This document shows, one piece after another, positions 46,190-55,334 of a DNA stretch of 64,000 bases. Source of the DNA: Bin87 sp965219925. GTDB taxonomy: Bacteria > Chloroflexota > Dehalococcoidia > Lucifugimonadales > UBA3495. Every line of letters begins with the position of its first letter. Position 1 is the stretch's first letter. Made by a program: the position numbers and the translations under genes. The stretch is from contig OZ244795.1 in NCBI GenBank assembly GCA_965219925.1, positions 3,224,001 through 3,288,000 of the forward strand, in the 5' to 3' direction. The notes under the pieces are model-generated. The model made no database searches. It was not told where the DNA came from and saw only the letters and a program-made list of their open reading frames with translations.

Positions 46190-46585
46190 ATGTCATTGAA
46201 TTTAGCCGCAACCAACCGGATCATGGCGGCCGCTATTGCACAGGCGGAAGAACTAAACATCAAAGTAAGTGTCGCAGTGGTAGACGCCGGGGGCCGCCTG
46301 CTGGGGCTGCAGCGAATGGACGGCGCAATCTGGGCCTCTGCTTATGGTTGCCAGGGGAAGGCCGTGGCGTCGGCAGCGTTCGGACAACCCAGCGGCGCAA
46401 TGCAAGCCCGCGCCGAGGCGCCCACACCCAGCGGCATTCGCCAGCGTTCCGGTTCCGAGATGATATTTGGACAGGGCGCCGTTCCCATCACCAGCGATGG
46501 AGAAGTTGTCGGAGCGTGTGGTGTCGGCGGCGGCACCAGCGAAGAGGACGAACAATGCGCCGCCGCCGGCGCAGCCGCGCTTTAG
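46190..46585 (+). CDS. GlcG/HbpS family heme-binding-like protein
   Basis: 131 residues from ATG 46190 with CAGGAGG upstream. The family profile VAVVDAGGRLLGLQRMDGA is clear, followed by SAYGCQGKAVAS and a C-terminal GACGVGGGTSEEDEQCA. No signal peptide. Members bind heme or act in glycolate/diol operons as small accessory proteins; function here unknown. Confidence 0.88.
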   Translation: MSLNLAATNRIMAAAIAQAEELNIKVSVAVVDAGGRLLGLQRMDGAIWASAYGCQGKAVASAAFGQPSGAMQARAEAPTPSGIRQRSGSEMIFGQGAVPITSDGEVVGACGVGGGTSEEDEQCAAAGAAAL

Positions 46586-46612
46586 CCCTGGCCCATCAGT
46601 CACGGGCAGACT

Positions 46613-47332
46613 TCAGGGCGTCAGAGCCAACACTGACGCCGGGGAACCGCTGCCGCCTACCAGGCTCAATCGCCCCACTACTATCGTAGAACCGGCAGGC
46701 GGCAGTTGGTCCAGATTGTTCAGGCATTCCAACACCAGCCGGTGTTTTTCCAGGACCAGTCTGCTGACCTCAAAACTGATGTCAACACCGGCGTCAACGC
46801 CCGGCGCATCGGTTCCCAACCCGGATGCACCCCGTGCCTGCAGCAACTCCCGCGCCGCGTCCGGGTCGAACCCCGGTGTGTGCATAACTCCGGAGGAGTC
46901 AGCATTGATGAACCGGTGGGGTTCCTCCCAATATCGATGCCATCCGGTGTGCAGCAATACCAACGCTCCCGGAAGAATCCGGCCCCACTTCTGTTCCCAA
47001 GATTCGATACCGCGTCTATCCAGCACGTAATCCGGGTCCACGCCGGCTCGTACGCTCACGTCAACCACAGCCGCCGGTACGACGAGCTGCTCCGGTTGCA
47101 AATCGGCTGGTCCCGCAGCGCCAGCAAAAAACGTCGCCGGAGATGATATGTGGGTGCCGCTGTGCTCGCCCATTTCAAATCGCCGCAAAAAATAACCGCC
47201 TTCGGTAATCGCAGCAACGGTTTCAAATCTCACCGGTGGATCTCCGGGCCACCGGGGCATTCCGGGTTTTATCGAATGGCTCAAATCAACCACTCGCCGG
47301 TACCGGATTTCCCTCATTGGCGACTCGTGCAT
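46613..47332 (-). CDS. Cyclase family protein (kynurenine formamidase-like fold)
   Basis: 239 residues from ATG 47332 (AGGA eight nt upstream). VVDLSHSIKPGMPRWPGDPPV opens the family, and the metal site reads HSGTHISSP, where the usual Asp of HxGTHxD is Ser. LLHTGWHRYWEE and GTDAPGVD are also present. Members hydrolyse cyclic amides or N-formylkynurenine. Loss of that ligand makes normal chemistry uncertain. Convergent with the HbpS-like gene. Confidence 0.87.
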   Translation of the reverse strand: MHESPMREIRYRRVVDLSHSIKPGMPRWPGDPPVRFETVAAITEGGYFLRRFEMGEHSGTHISSPATFFAGAAGPADLQPEQLVVPAAVVDVSVRAGVDPDYVLDRRGIESWEQKWGRILPGALVLLHTGWHRYWEEPHRFINADSSGVMHTPGFDPDAARELLQARGASGLGTDAPGVDAGVDISFEVSRLVLEKHRLVLECLNNLDQLPPAGSTIVVGRLSLVGGSGSPASVLALTP

Positions 47333-47418
47333 TCTGGATATCCTGGTGAGCCGGGTGGGCAACGCAACAGCCCCAACGCTGCCCACGGCGAAATTGCTCC
47401 CGGTGTTAACGCTCGCCA

Positions 47419-47724
47419 TCACGCCGCGTCAAGCCAAACGTCATCGCCGCCAGCATCCCGCGCCACATCAATCAGGATAGGTTGGCGGCGCCGCAGCTGC
47501 TCGATGTGACCATCCACCCACTGCATGGATTCCGGGAAACTCCGGGCGACGCCCAATTCGGAGAGCTGCCCAGATTTGTCCCAACCATACACGACGTAAC
47601 TGATTGATGGAATCTCTCCATGAATCATGTAGCCCCGGTAGCTAATCTTCCGGCCGTGGCCGGGGATTGCGGTGGTGGTTACTGCGTTGCGGACGTTGAA
47701 GACGCTTTCTGTGTTGTGCGGCAT
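47419..47724 (-). CDS. Hypothetical protein, 101 residues
   Basis: Starts at ATG 47724 after AGAGGAACCACA; a longer frame upstream lacks a better start. It contains GRKISYRGYMIHGEIPSISY and an acidic C-terminus (ARDAGGDDVWLDAA). No membrane segment and no motif I recognise. Its neighbours, hisS and a cyclase gene, do not clarify its role. Confidence 0.6.
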   Translation of the reverse strand: MPHNTESVFNVRNAVTTTAIPGHGRKISYRGYMIHGEIPSISYVVYGWDKSGQLSELGVARSFPESMQWVDGHIEQLRRRQPILIDVARDAGGDDVWLDAA

Positions 47725-47847
47725 TGTGGTTCCTCTGGCACGCCTAAGTTTTGTGTATCCGGCGCGGTACATATGTTCTATCGCGCCCAATTGAGCCGTC
47801 AACGCCCGGCCTGTCATCGATTTTTCCCGCGCTCAGCCCGACACACC

Positions 47848-47873
47848 AAAAAAGGCTGGCCCGTGAGCCAGCC
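47848..47873 (-). terminator. Rho-independent terminator of hisS
   Basis: On the minus strand GGCTGGC-TCACGG-GCCAGCC is followed by TTTTTT (47853-47848), a textbook intrinsic terminator 28 bp after the hisS stop. Confidence 0.9.
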
Positions 47874-47900
47874 TCTATCGTCCTATGCCGCAGCCCGCTA

Positions 47901-49166
47901 TCAACCGGCGATGTGCGACAGAAACTCGCTAATATTTTGGGTCTGTTGGTTCGACGTGTTCATGTTCCGCACCGTCACCGTGCCATCGCGAACTTCATCC
48001 TCGCCCAAAATCAACACCGTTTCGACACCAAGCGCGCTGGCCTGGCGCATCTGTCCGCGCAAAGCCCGGCCACCGTTGGCCAATATGGCTCCAACCCCGG
48101 CATTTCGCATCCGGTGGGCCAGATGCACTCCGGCTACTCTGGCGTCATCGCCAATAGTAGCGATCAGATAACGCGGCGCCGGTTCGTCCGGTACCGGAAT
48201 TTCGGCCCGCTGCAGGTTCAACGTTAGCCGCTCGATCCCACTGCCGAAACCGATCCCGGGCGTAGGGCGGCCACCCAGTTGTTCGATCAAGCCGTCGTAC
48301 CTGCCGCCGCCGCATATCGTTGACTGCGCGCCCTCAATAGCCGGCTGTATTTCGAAAACAGTGCGGGTGTAGTAGTCCAGCCCTCTAACCAGCCGGTGGT
48401 CCACCCGATGCTCAATACCGTTGGCCGCCAGGTAACTTTGCACCCGGTCCCAGTGCAACTGGCAATCGGCGCACAGGCACTCAACCGATTTTGGGGCGTC
48501 TTCACCCAGCGTCCGGCAGGTTTCAACCTTGCAGTCCAGCAGACGCAGGGGATTTCGCTCCAGGCGCGTTCGGCAATCCTGGCAAAGATGCCCCTGCATA
48601 TTGTCGAAATAGTTTTTCAGTGCGGCGATGTATTGTGGTCGGCACTGCTCGTCGCCGATGCTGTTGGTCACCAACGTCACGTCGGACAGGCCGATGTCGT
48701 GAACAAATGTCCACGCCACCTCAATGACCTCAGCATCCACGGACGGATCGCCGTCACCGATGGCTTCGACGCCAAACTGATGGTGCTGCCGAAAACGGCC
48801 GGCCTGGGGGCGTTCGTATCTGAACACCGGGCACAGGTAATACATGCGAACCGGCTGCGTTTGATTGTGCATCCCGTGTTGAAGGTACGCGCGGCAGACG
48901 GGCGCGGTGCCTTCGGCCCGCAGCGTCACCAGGTCGCCGCCGCGGTCCTCAAACACGTACATCTCTTTTTCAACAATATCGGTGCCTTCACCAACGCCCC
49001 GAACAAACAGCCCGGCGTCCTCGAACATGGGACTGTCAATCCGGCCGTAACCAAAACGGCGCGCCACACTGACGGCCTTATCTTCCAGGTACCGCCAGTA
49101 TTTCTGCTCTGCCGGAAGGCGGTCAGCGGTTCCGCGTGGGGCTTGAAACGTGGGCATGATAGTCAA
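47901..49166 (-). CDS. hisS: Histidyl-tRNA synthetase
   Basis: 421 residues. Class II motifs are intact: APRGTADRLP at the start, YLCPVFRYERPQAGRFRQ (motif 2), and IERLTLNL (motif 3). VRGLDYYTRTVFE holds the histidine-specific region. A Cys-rich insert (HLCQDCRTRLERNP ... LDCKVETC) is typical of this family branch. The C-terminal anticodon domain ends in RALRGQMRQASALG. Followed by a clear terminator. Confidence 0.97.
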   Translation of the reverse strand: MTIMPTFQAPRGTADRLPAEQKYWRYLEDKAVSVARRFGYGRIDSPMFEDAGLFVRGVGEGTDIVEKEMYVFEDRGGDLVTLRAEGTAPVCRAYLQHGMHNQTQPVRMYYLCPVFRYERPQAGRFRQHHQFGVEAIGDGDPSVDAEVIEVAWTFVHDIGLSDVTLVTNSIGDEQCRPQYIAALKNYFDNMQGHLCQDCRTRLERNPLRLLDCKVETCRTLGEDAPKSVECLCADCQLHWDRVQSYLAANGIEHRVDHRLVRGLDYYTRTVFEIQPAIEGAQSTICGGGRYDGLIEQLGGRPTPGIGFGSGIERLTLNLQRAEIPVPDEPAPRYLIATIGDDARVAGVHLAHRMRNAGVGAILANGGRALRGQMRQASALGVETVLILGEDEVRDGTVTVRNMNTSNQQTQNISEFLSHIAG

Positions 49167-49261
49167 TCCGCTCTACCGGTTGTGTCGCGTATATTCTGGC
49201 TGATGTTAATCGACTGAAATTCGCTGGAAAATTTGCGCCCGATCTGTCAGGCCGTTTGGAT

Positions 49262-50512
49262 TCAGGCCCTGCCGGTCGACTGAAGTTCGTTCAGCTCTTC
49301 AGCAGTCAAACCTCCGATATCGCACAGCACTTCCAGGTTGTGTTGACCCAACCGCGGCGGCGGGTTGGACGGAGTGCTTTCGCACCCGGTCAATTGTACC
49401 GGCGTATTCACGGTTCGGAAGGGTCGGCCGTAGGTATCGCCACTGTCAACGAACATGTTGCGAACCTCCAGGTGCTCGCAGCGGTCCAAATCCTCGGTGT
49501 CCTGCACGATTCCCATGGAGAACCCACATTCAAGCAGTTTCTGATTCAGTTCGCGCTTGGGCAGGTGTACTGACCATTCTTCGATCGCTGGCACGATGTG
49601 GCTGAAATAAAAAGGCCCGGTTACTCCGCGTCCCAGGAACCGGGGGTCGTCCGCCAACTCGGGGCGGCCGGCCAATGCCCACAGGGCCCGCCATTTGTCG
49701 TCGGCGTCGCCGGCCCCTGCCAACACTACGTATCCATCCGATGCCCGCAGCGTAAGTTGGGCTGAAAACATGTTCTCTCGCGCCGTCGTTGTAGTCTGCC
49801 CAGTAGCCTGATACAGGGGCATGCTGCTGGTGGTATGAGCCACCATGCAATCATACATCGACATATCCACGTGCTGCCCCTTGCCCGTCTTGCGGCGGGA
49901 TTCCAGGGCCAGCAAAACGCCCAGCGCGGTCCAAAGTCCCGGTACCGAATCTCCCACGTTGTCGCCCACCATTTGCGGGCCGCTTTCCGGCGCTCCGGTC
50001 ATCACCATCCAGCCGCCCATTCCCTGCACGCAGGGGTTGTTGGCCGGCCAGTTGGAATACGGACCCCGTAAGCCGTCGCTGTCGCCGTATCCGGTGATAC
50101 TGGCATACACCAACCCCGGGTTGATCTCCGCCAGCGCCGGGTATCCGAAACCCAGCCTTTCCATGGCGCCGGGGCCCCAGTTATCCAGCAATACATCCGA
50201 AACGCGCAGCATATTGGTGAACGCGCGCTTGGCGACCGGGTCCCTTAAATCCAGGGCCACGCTTTTTTTGTTGCGGTTAACTCCCAGGTAACGGGCGCTC
50301 ACCTGCGTCCCGTCCGGGCCGTCGATGTACGGGTCGTTTGCCCGAGCCCGGTCTCCCATGCCCGGACGTTCGATCTTGATGACCTCGGCGCCCATATCTG
50401 CCAATATCATGGAACAGTAAGGCCCCGCCACAATGTGCGTAGCGTCCAGCACGCGTAATCCCTCGAGGGGCAACGGTTGCGGGTGGATTGTCGAATCTGC
50501 GGGAGTAGTCAT
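49262..50512 (-). CDS. CaiB/BaiF family CoA-transferase
   Basis: 416 residues. GLRVLDATHIVAGPYCSMIL opens the family; KIERPGMGDRAR and LDLRDPVAK follow, and the interlocked-dimer core is present with the catalytic Asp in SMYDCMV. Transfers CoA between carboxylates, often in degradation pathways. ATG 50512. It has no acyl-CoA partner genes beside it, so the substrate stays unknown. Confidence 0.92.
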   Translation of the reverse strand: MTTPADSTIHPQPLPLEGLRVLDATHIVAGPYCSMILADMGAEVIKIERPGMGDRARANDPYIDGPDGTQVSARYLGVNRNKKSVALDLRDPVAKRAFTNMLRVSDVLLDNWGPGAMERLGFGYPALAEINPGLVYASITGYGDSDGLRGPYSNWPANNPCVQGMGGWMVMTGAPESGPQMVGDNVGDSVPGLWTALGVLLALESRRKTGKGQHVDMSMYDCMVAHTTSSMPLYQATGQTTTTARENMFSAQLTLRASDGYVVLAGAGDADDKWRALWALAGRPELADDPRFLGRGVTGPFYFSHIVPAIEEWSVHLPKRELNQKLLECGFSMGIVQDTEDLDRCEHLEVRNMFVDSGDTYGRPFRTVNTPVQLTGCESTPSNPPPRLGQHNLEVLCDIGGLTAEELNELQSTGRA

Positions 50513-50635
50513 TCAGTGTCTCCAGGCTCGCTTGATCGTGCGCTTCGGGTACCCAAAACTATACATGAGTTGATGGCGCCCTGAAAACCGGCGTATCACC
50601 TGCCCGGCCAACCAGGGCCTTTCGGTTTTCCTCAT

Positions 50636-50744
50636 GTCATTGCGAGCGCAGCGTGGCAATCTCGTCGCCGTAGCAATGATGGTTCCCCGGCACGTGTTCA
50701 ACCTCAACGAGATTGCCACGTCGCTGCGCTCCTCGCAATGACAA
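50636..50744. repeat. REP family A copy
   Basis: CATTGCGAGCGCAGCGTGGC at the left and GCCACGTCGCTGCGCTCCTC at the right form a ~109-bp near-palindrome upstream of the tRNA-Asp promoter. Confidence 0.8.
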
Positions 50745-50776
50745 CCGAATGACCCTGCCCGGCCAACTCCCTGCAA

Positions 50777-50806
50777 TTGACAGGATTCGTGAGTCGCTAA
50801 TACAAT
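50777..50806 (+). promoter_or_regulatory. Promoter of tRNA-Asp
   Basis: TTGACA (50777-50782) with perfect -35 consensus, 18-nt spacer, TACAAT (50801-50806); the tRNA begins 35 bp later. Confidence 0.75.
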
Positions 50807-50840
50807 GATTATTACGCAATCTTGCGATTGCGCGTTTTTG

Positions 50841-50916
50841 GGCCCGGTGGTGTAGCGGTTAACATACTGCCCTGTCAAGGCAGAGATCGTCGGTTCGAAT
50901 CCGATCCGGGTCGCCA
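50841..50916 (+). tRNA. tRNA-Asp (anticodon GTC), CCA encoded
   Basis: Acceptor GGCCCGG/CCGGGTC (one G-T), anticodon stem CTGCC-CTGTCAA-GGCAG, T arm with TTCGAAT, discriminator G and genomic CCA. Confidence 0.95.
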
Positions 50917-51440
50917 TTTTTTGCACCCCACCAAGTGTCAGTTCCACCTGATGTCGTGTACTCGTTGGCGGGGCGTTGCCAACCGATTTCTCCGGTTACT
51001 GCCCGTGTCGGCCGCGATCGATCCAATCCCAGGCACGTTGCAGCTATTGAGCGACACCGGAAAGCCGACCCCCCAGCTGACAAACGGCGTGATCCCTCAT
51101 GCCTGTCGTGATTCCCGAATGGATACCGGCAGCCGTCCCGGTCGTGTTCAGATTGGCAGTCAGATCTGCCGAGTCGCACCCGTAACAGCCCGTGTCGATC
51201 TTTGCGCGGTGTACGGGATAGACACTCTGCCCGCCATTATGAGCAGCGCGTTGTTGAGTTCAAAACTGTGTCGGCCCCGGATGAATAATAATGCTAATCT
51301 CGAAGGCGGCAAATTCTGACCGTCTCCTGGGGTGTCATCGGCGGGTTATCCAGAATTTTCGTGCTCGGTGGCCTGGAGGATTGAGCCTATGCCAGACGCA
51401 AGTCTGGTTGCCCTTGGCCTCGTATGATACGATTGGAAGT
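50917..51440. other. Spacer between tRNA-Asp and tRNA-Arg
   Basis: About 524 bp with no gene I can support. Open frames on either strand lack codon character, and part of one simply reads through the tRNA. No repeat of either REP family is seen. Confidence 0.5.
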
Positions 51441-51512
51441 GCCCCCGTAGCTCAGTGGATAGAGTGCTGGCCTCCGGAGCCAGAGACTGGAGTTCGAATC
51501 TCCGCGGGGGTA
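51441..51512 (+). tRNA. tRNA-Arg (anticodon CCG)
   Basis: Acceptor GCCCCCG/CGGGGGT, D arm GCTC...GAGT, anticodon stem CTGGC-CTCCGGA-GCCAG, T loop TTCGAAT. No CCA is encoded. Confidence 0.95.
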
Positions 51513-51581
51513 CTTGCGACGACACCCGGTAGTAACCGACCGTTGTATGCGTCGGGTGGCATTGTCGGGGCAACCGGGCAG

Positions 51582-51656
51582 CGGGGTGTGGCCTAGCGGC
51601 AAGGCGCCTGCTTTGGGAGCAGGAGATCGGCAGTTCGAATCTGCCCACCCCGACCA
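51582..51656 (+). tRNA. tRNA-Pro (anticodon TGG), CCA encoded
   Basis: Acceptor CGGGGTG/CACCCCG, anticodon stem CCTGC-TTTGGGA-GCAGG, T loop TTCGAAT, discriminator A and CCA. Ends 16 bp before the convergent TenA stop. Confidence 0.95.
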
Positions 51657-51672
51657 CGTTGCCCAATCGCTC

Positions 51673-52341
51673 TCAGACTGGCCAGTCCTGCAACGTCCAC
51701 CCCATCTCCCAAAATGCCTGCTCGTACCGCGTGCAGGTGATGTACGCCTCTTTCATCGCCGCTATTTCTGCTGGTCCGGCGGTACTCGCCACCCGGTCGC
51801 AAATGCTGCGGGCTTCTTCCGCCACCGCCTGAAACTCGGACGCAGCGTACATGCGGATCCATTTGGCGTAGCCCGGGGCATTTTCGGGCTCTCCCTGGTC
51901 AGCCAGCCGCTTTCCCACCTGCCAATATCCCCAGATGCACGGTAAGAGCGCTGCCACCAATTCGCCGAAGCTCCCCTGATGGGCCACCCGCAACAGGTAG
52001 CTCGTGTACGAGTACGTCGTTGGCGCGTGTTTCGTGGCATCAAGATCCGCTTCGGTGATGCCGAATCCCGCGCAGTACGATCGATGGAGGTCCATCTCGG
52101 TGTTCAGGATGTAATCCACGGCCCGGGCGAACCAGCCCATCGTTTCCAGATCCGGAGCCTTCGCCACGCCGAGGGCCAGGCACCGGGCGAAATCCACCAC
52201 ATAAACGTAATCCTGTGTGATGAAGTGACGGAATCGGTCCAGGGGAAGGGTTCCATCTCCGATCCCCCGCACGAAGGGATGGTTTGCCATCGCTTCCCGC
52301 TGCAGGGCAGATTCATTTTCTATTTCTTCGCAAAACGACAT
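51673..52341 (-). CDS. tenA: TenA family protein (thiaminase II-like)
   Basis: 222 residues, all-helical. HPFVRGIGDGTLPLDRFRHF and QDYVYVVDFARCLALG match TenA. The catalytic-type Cys is in LLPCIWGYWQVG and the Glu in YEQAFWEMGW. TenA hydrolyses aminopyrimidine precursors to salvage thiamine. No other thiamine genes and no THI-box-like sequence upstream were found. Confidence 0.9.
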   Translation of the reverse strand: MSFCEEIENESALQREAMANHPFVRGIGDGTLPLDRFRHFITQDYVYVVDFARCLALGVAKAPDLETMGWFARAVDYILNTEMDLHRSYCAGFGITEADLDATKHAPTTYSYTSYLLRVAHQGSFGELVAALLPCIWGYWQVGKRLADQGEPENAPGYAKWIRMYAASEFQAVAEEARSICDRVASTAGPAEIAAMKEAYITCTRYEQAFWEMGWTLQDWPV

Positions 52342-52646
52342 GCTTCCTCCGCGCGCTCAACCGGGTCATGTACCCACAGAATCGATTGCCGGGTTTGCCC
52401 GGTCTTGATATGGCCCGGCTTGATATGATTGGAGAGGGTATGCACCCATTGCTCCCAAGTCAATGCCCGCTCACCCGTGAACATGAGACGGTTGCGCTCT
52501 TCGCCGCAACAGGCGTTTAGTCTATAATGTTGCACCTAATACTGCTATCCGGGTCCCCGGCGTGCCAGTCGCCACACCGTCGAATCGATGCGCTTCGGCA
52601 AGGTTCCTAACTAACCGGTGGTCCGACAATTGGAGAGTTTGCCATC
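52342..52646. other. Spacer upstream of rplI
   Basis: 305 bp without a supported gene; a 71-codon minus-strand frame overlaps the tenA start and looks random. It contains the rplI promoter (52500-52528) and implies a ~110-nt leader before bL9. Confidence 0.5.
52500..52528 (+). promoter_or_regulatory. Promoter of the rplI-dnaB operon
   Basis: TTCGCC (52500-52505), 17-nt spacer, TATAAT (52523-52528), a perfect -10 with a weak -35. Confidence 0.6.
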
Positions 52647-53096
52647 ATGATGATGTTGTTTATAAAGGACGTGCCTGACCAGGCCCGCGCCGGAGAGATC
52701 AAACGCGTATCGAGAGGGTACGCACGCAACTACCTGTTGCCCAAAGGACTCGCGGAGATTGCCACCGACGAAACCCTGAAGCGCCTGGAGAAAATCAGGA
52801 ACGAAGGAAACACGCAGCGCGCCCGGGAAACGCACGTGATGGAAGAGTTGGCCGAGGCTTTGGATAACCTCACCCTCACGATTTCCGGTCGCATCACCCC
52901 AACCGGCCGTTACTACGGAGCCATCAGCGGTGTGCGAATAGCCGACGCGTTGGGTGAGACGCTGGGACGGGTGATCGACCGTCGAATTACCAACTCGGTT
53001 GAACCGATCCGGGAACCCGGCGAGTACGAAATCGCCATACCCCTGTCCAGTGAAATCACTGCTACCGTCAACGTAGTCGCAACTATCGAGGAGTAA
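52647..53096 (+). CDS. rplI: Large ribosomal subunit protein bL9
   Basis: 149 residues, normal size. The N-terminal 23S-binding domain keeps the signature GYARNYLLPKGLAEIAT. The long connecting helix and the C-terminal domain follow. GGAGAG lies upstream of ATG 52647. Six bp before dnaB, the usual bacterial rplI-dnaB linkage. Confidence 0.97.
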   Translation: MMMLFIKDVPDQARAGEIKRVSRGYARNYLLPKGLAEIATDETLKRLEKIRNEGNTQRARETHVMEELAEALDNLTLTISGRITPTGRYYGAISGVRIADALGETLGRVIDRRITNSVEPIREPGEYEIAIPLSSEITATVNVVATIEE

Positions 53097-53102
53097 TCGG
53101 CC

Positions 53103-54488
53103 GTGGTCGTCGCCCAATACAGCGAACGCCAGCTGCCGTACGACCACGATGCCGAAGCGGCCGTTTTGGGCGGCCTGTTAATCGACGGGCAGGCCCTCCA
53201 CCGGGTCATGCCCATTATCAAACCCGAGGATTTCCACCGGGCCCACCACCGCTTTTGTTTTGAAGCGTGCCTGAAGCTGTTCAGTCAGCAGGAGGCAATC
53301 GACCCCATCACCGTGGCCAGGGAATTGGACCGCGCCAACCAGCTGGAACAGGTGGGTGGGCCCACCTATCTCGGACAACTCATCTCCGTTACGCCCACCT
53401 CGGTAAACGTCGAGTACTATGCCGGCATCGTCGCCGACACAGCGGTCAAGCGCCGCGTCATCGAAGCCGGCAATCGCATCGCCGAATTGGGTTTCGAGGA
53501 CAACCTCGACGCCGAGGAAACCATCCAACGCGCCGTGGACGTTCTGTTTGAAGTCCAGCCAGCGAATTCTGATCATGGTTTCGTCCGCCTCAGTCCCTTC
53601 TTTGACCCGTATCTGCAGGGTGACGTCGCCGACGACAGCTTGACGGAGCAGGCGCCGTTGCTCAGCGGTTATGGAGACCTGGACAGTCTGCTGGGCGGTT
53701 GGCAGCGTTCCGACCTGGTGATACTTGGCGCTCGCCCCAGTCTGGGCAAGAGCAGTCTGGCCCTCAACGTGTGCATCAACGCGGCCAAAAACGGTGCGGT
53801 CTGCGGTATCTTCAGCCTGGAAATGAGTCGCGAGCAGGTGGCCATGCGCATCCTGGCATCCGATTCCGGGGTGGACTCTCACCGCCTCCGATTACGTCTG
53901 TACACCCAGCAGGAAGAAGACGCAATCGTTGATGCGATTGGCGTTTTGTCCGGGCTGCCAATCTACGTTGACGACACCCCGTTCCAATCGGTTCTTGAAA
54001 TGCGCAGTAAGGCCCAGCGCCTGAAACTTGAGCATGGGCTCGATTTCCTGATTGTGGACTACCTGCAATTGATTCAGGGTTCGAGCCGCCGTCGCGGGTA
54101 CAGCGAGAACCGGGTACAGGAAATCAGCGAGATATCCCGTTCGTTGAAGGGTATGGCCCGCGACCTGAACGTCCCCGTGTTCACCTGCTCGCAGCTCAGC
54201 CGCGTGGTGGAAAACCGCCCCGGCCATCGACCACAGCTTTCAGACCTCCGCGACAGCGGCAGCATCGAACAGGACGCCGACGTGGTGATGTTCCTCTACC
54301 GGGAAGACAAGAACTTCACTGAAGAAGAATGGGAACAGCACTCCCCCGGCCGGCCTTACCCCCGGAACATCGCTGAGCTGATCATCTCGAAGCATCGCAA
54401 CGGTCCAACCGGCAGCCTCCATCTGTATTTCCGCGACTCCCTCATGCGCTTCGACCAGATCGCGCAATATCAGGAGTTCATCGCCTAA
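53103..54488 (+). CDS. dnaB: Replicative DNA helicase DnaB
   Basis: 461 residues from GTG 53103. The N-terminal primase-binding domain opens LPYDHDAEAAVLGGLLIDG. Walker A is GARPSLGKSS, Walker B IVDYLQLI, and VSRSLKGMARDLN-like and DLRDSGSIEQDADVVMFLYR motifs follow. Unwinds DNA at the replication fork. Directly abuts the DnaD-like gene (stop and start meet at 54488/54489). Confidence 0.97.
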   Translation: MVVAQYSERQLPYDHDAEAAVLGGLLIDGQALHRVMPIIKPEDFHRAHHRFCFEACLKLFSQQEAIDPITVARELDRANQLEQVGGPTYLGQLISVTPTSVNVEYYAGIVADTAVKRRVIEAGNRIAELGFEDNLDAEETIQRAVDVLFEVQPANSDHGFVRLSPFFDPYLQGDVADDSLTEQAPLLSGYGDLDSLLGGWQRSDLVILGARPSLGKSSLALNVCINAAKNGAVCGIFSLEMSREQVAMRILASDSGVDSHRLRLRLYTQQEEDAIVDAIGVLSGLPIYVDDTPFQSVLEMRSKAQRLKLEHGLDFLIVDYLQLIQGSSRRRGYSENRVQEISEISRSLKGMARDLNVPVFTCSQLSRVVENRPGHRPQLSDLRDSGSIEQDADVVMFLYREDKNFTEEEWEQHSPGRPYPRNIAELIISKHRNGPTGSLHLYFRDSLMRFDQIAQYQEFIA

Positions 54489-55334
54489 ATGACCACGCCC
54501 GTCGGCGAAGGCGCAATCCCGACTCGCGCTCGTCGCATACTGATGCCAGCGGCAATTTTTGGCGGTTTGCTGGCCGAAATCGACGATATCTACGAGTTGA
54601 AGCTCATTCTCAGGGCAACGGCCCTGCTGGCACAACGCCCAGCGCGTAAAGGCGTACCCCCATCGCTGGGGTTGGAAGACCTCCAAGAGGACGCCGTTCT
54701 GCAACACAGCAACCCGGATTCTACCGGCGTATCCGACGGAGCCGATTTCCAAATCCTGCGCTCACTGGCAGCGGCCTTGCGGCGCGGAATCTTCGTCGCG
54801 GCCAAACCCGCCCACGAAGTGCGAATATTCCTGAACGACGATTATAGTCGCCGTTATTTTCAAGACTTTTCCATCACCGTACTCGATCCGGCGTCCGCAT
54901 TGGGTTCAATAGATCCGCCGCCCAACCGAGCGGGCATCCCTGATTCCCGGTTGGCGCGACGTGCTAACATGGTGGCGTTGTACGAAGAACATATCGGAAC
55001 CCTCACTCCCAGCGCCGGCGCTGCCCTGGCGGCGGCCGAGGAAGAATTCCCATATAATTGGATTGCGGATGCCATTGGTGAGGCCGCGAAAAACGACGCC
55101 AGAAACTGGGCCTACGTGGAACAAATCCTGCGACGGTGGCTCACCGAAGGGCGCCCGCACACTGTGAACTCACCGGATGGCCAACAGCGACAATCACACC
55201 ATGAGCATGGAAAGCCTGGACTCAATCCTGCGCCGGATCGCCGCACCGGGTACCTCGATGCCTACCGACGGCGATTCGGAACTCTTCCCTGGGAAACCGA
55301 GGAAGGACGAAGAATCGTCGAAGGCGACCAATAG
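54489..55334 (+). CDS. DnaD domain protein (primosome component)
   Basis: 281 residues. A winged-helix-type N-terminal half (LPAAIFGGLLAEIDDIYELK) is followed by the DnaD/DnaB2-like C-terminal motif DAIGEAAKNDARNWAYVEQI then LRRWL near residue 225. A final segment GYLDAYRRRFGTLPWE overlaps the next gene by 158 bp in another frame. Such proteins help load DnaB. The position, between dnaB and a DnaC-like loader, supports this. Confidence 0.85.
   Translation: MTTPVGEGAIPTRARRILMPAAIFGGLLAEIDDIYELKLILRATALLAQRPARKGVPPSLGLEDLQEDAVLQHSNPDSTGVSDGADFQILRSLAAALRRGIFVAAKPAHEVRIFLNDDYSRRYFQDFSITVLDPASALGSIDPPPNRAGIPDSRLARRANMVALYEEHIGTLTPSAGAALAAAEEEFPYNWIADAIGEAAKNDARNWAYVEQILRRWLTEGRPHTVNSPDGQQRQSHHEHGKPGLNPAPDRRTGYLDAYRRRFGTLPWETEEGRRIVEGDQ

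Noticed and set aside
52342..52646. Thiamine (TPP) riboswitch before tenA
   Set aside because: No THI-box CTGAGA...ACCCTTTGA-like elements were found on the minus strand upstream of tenA.
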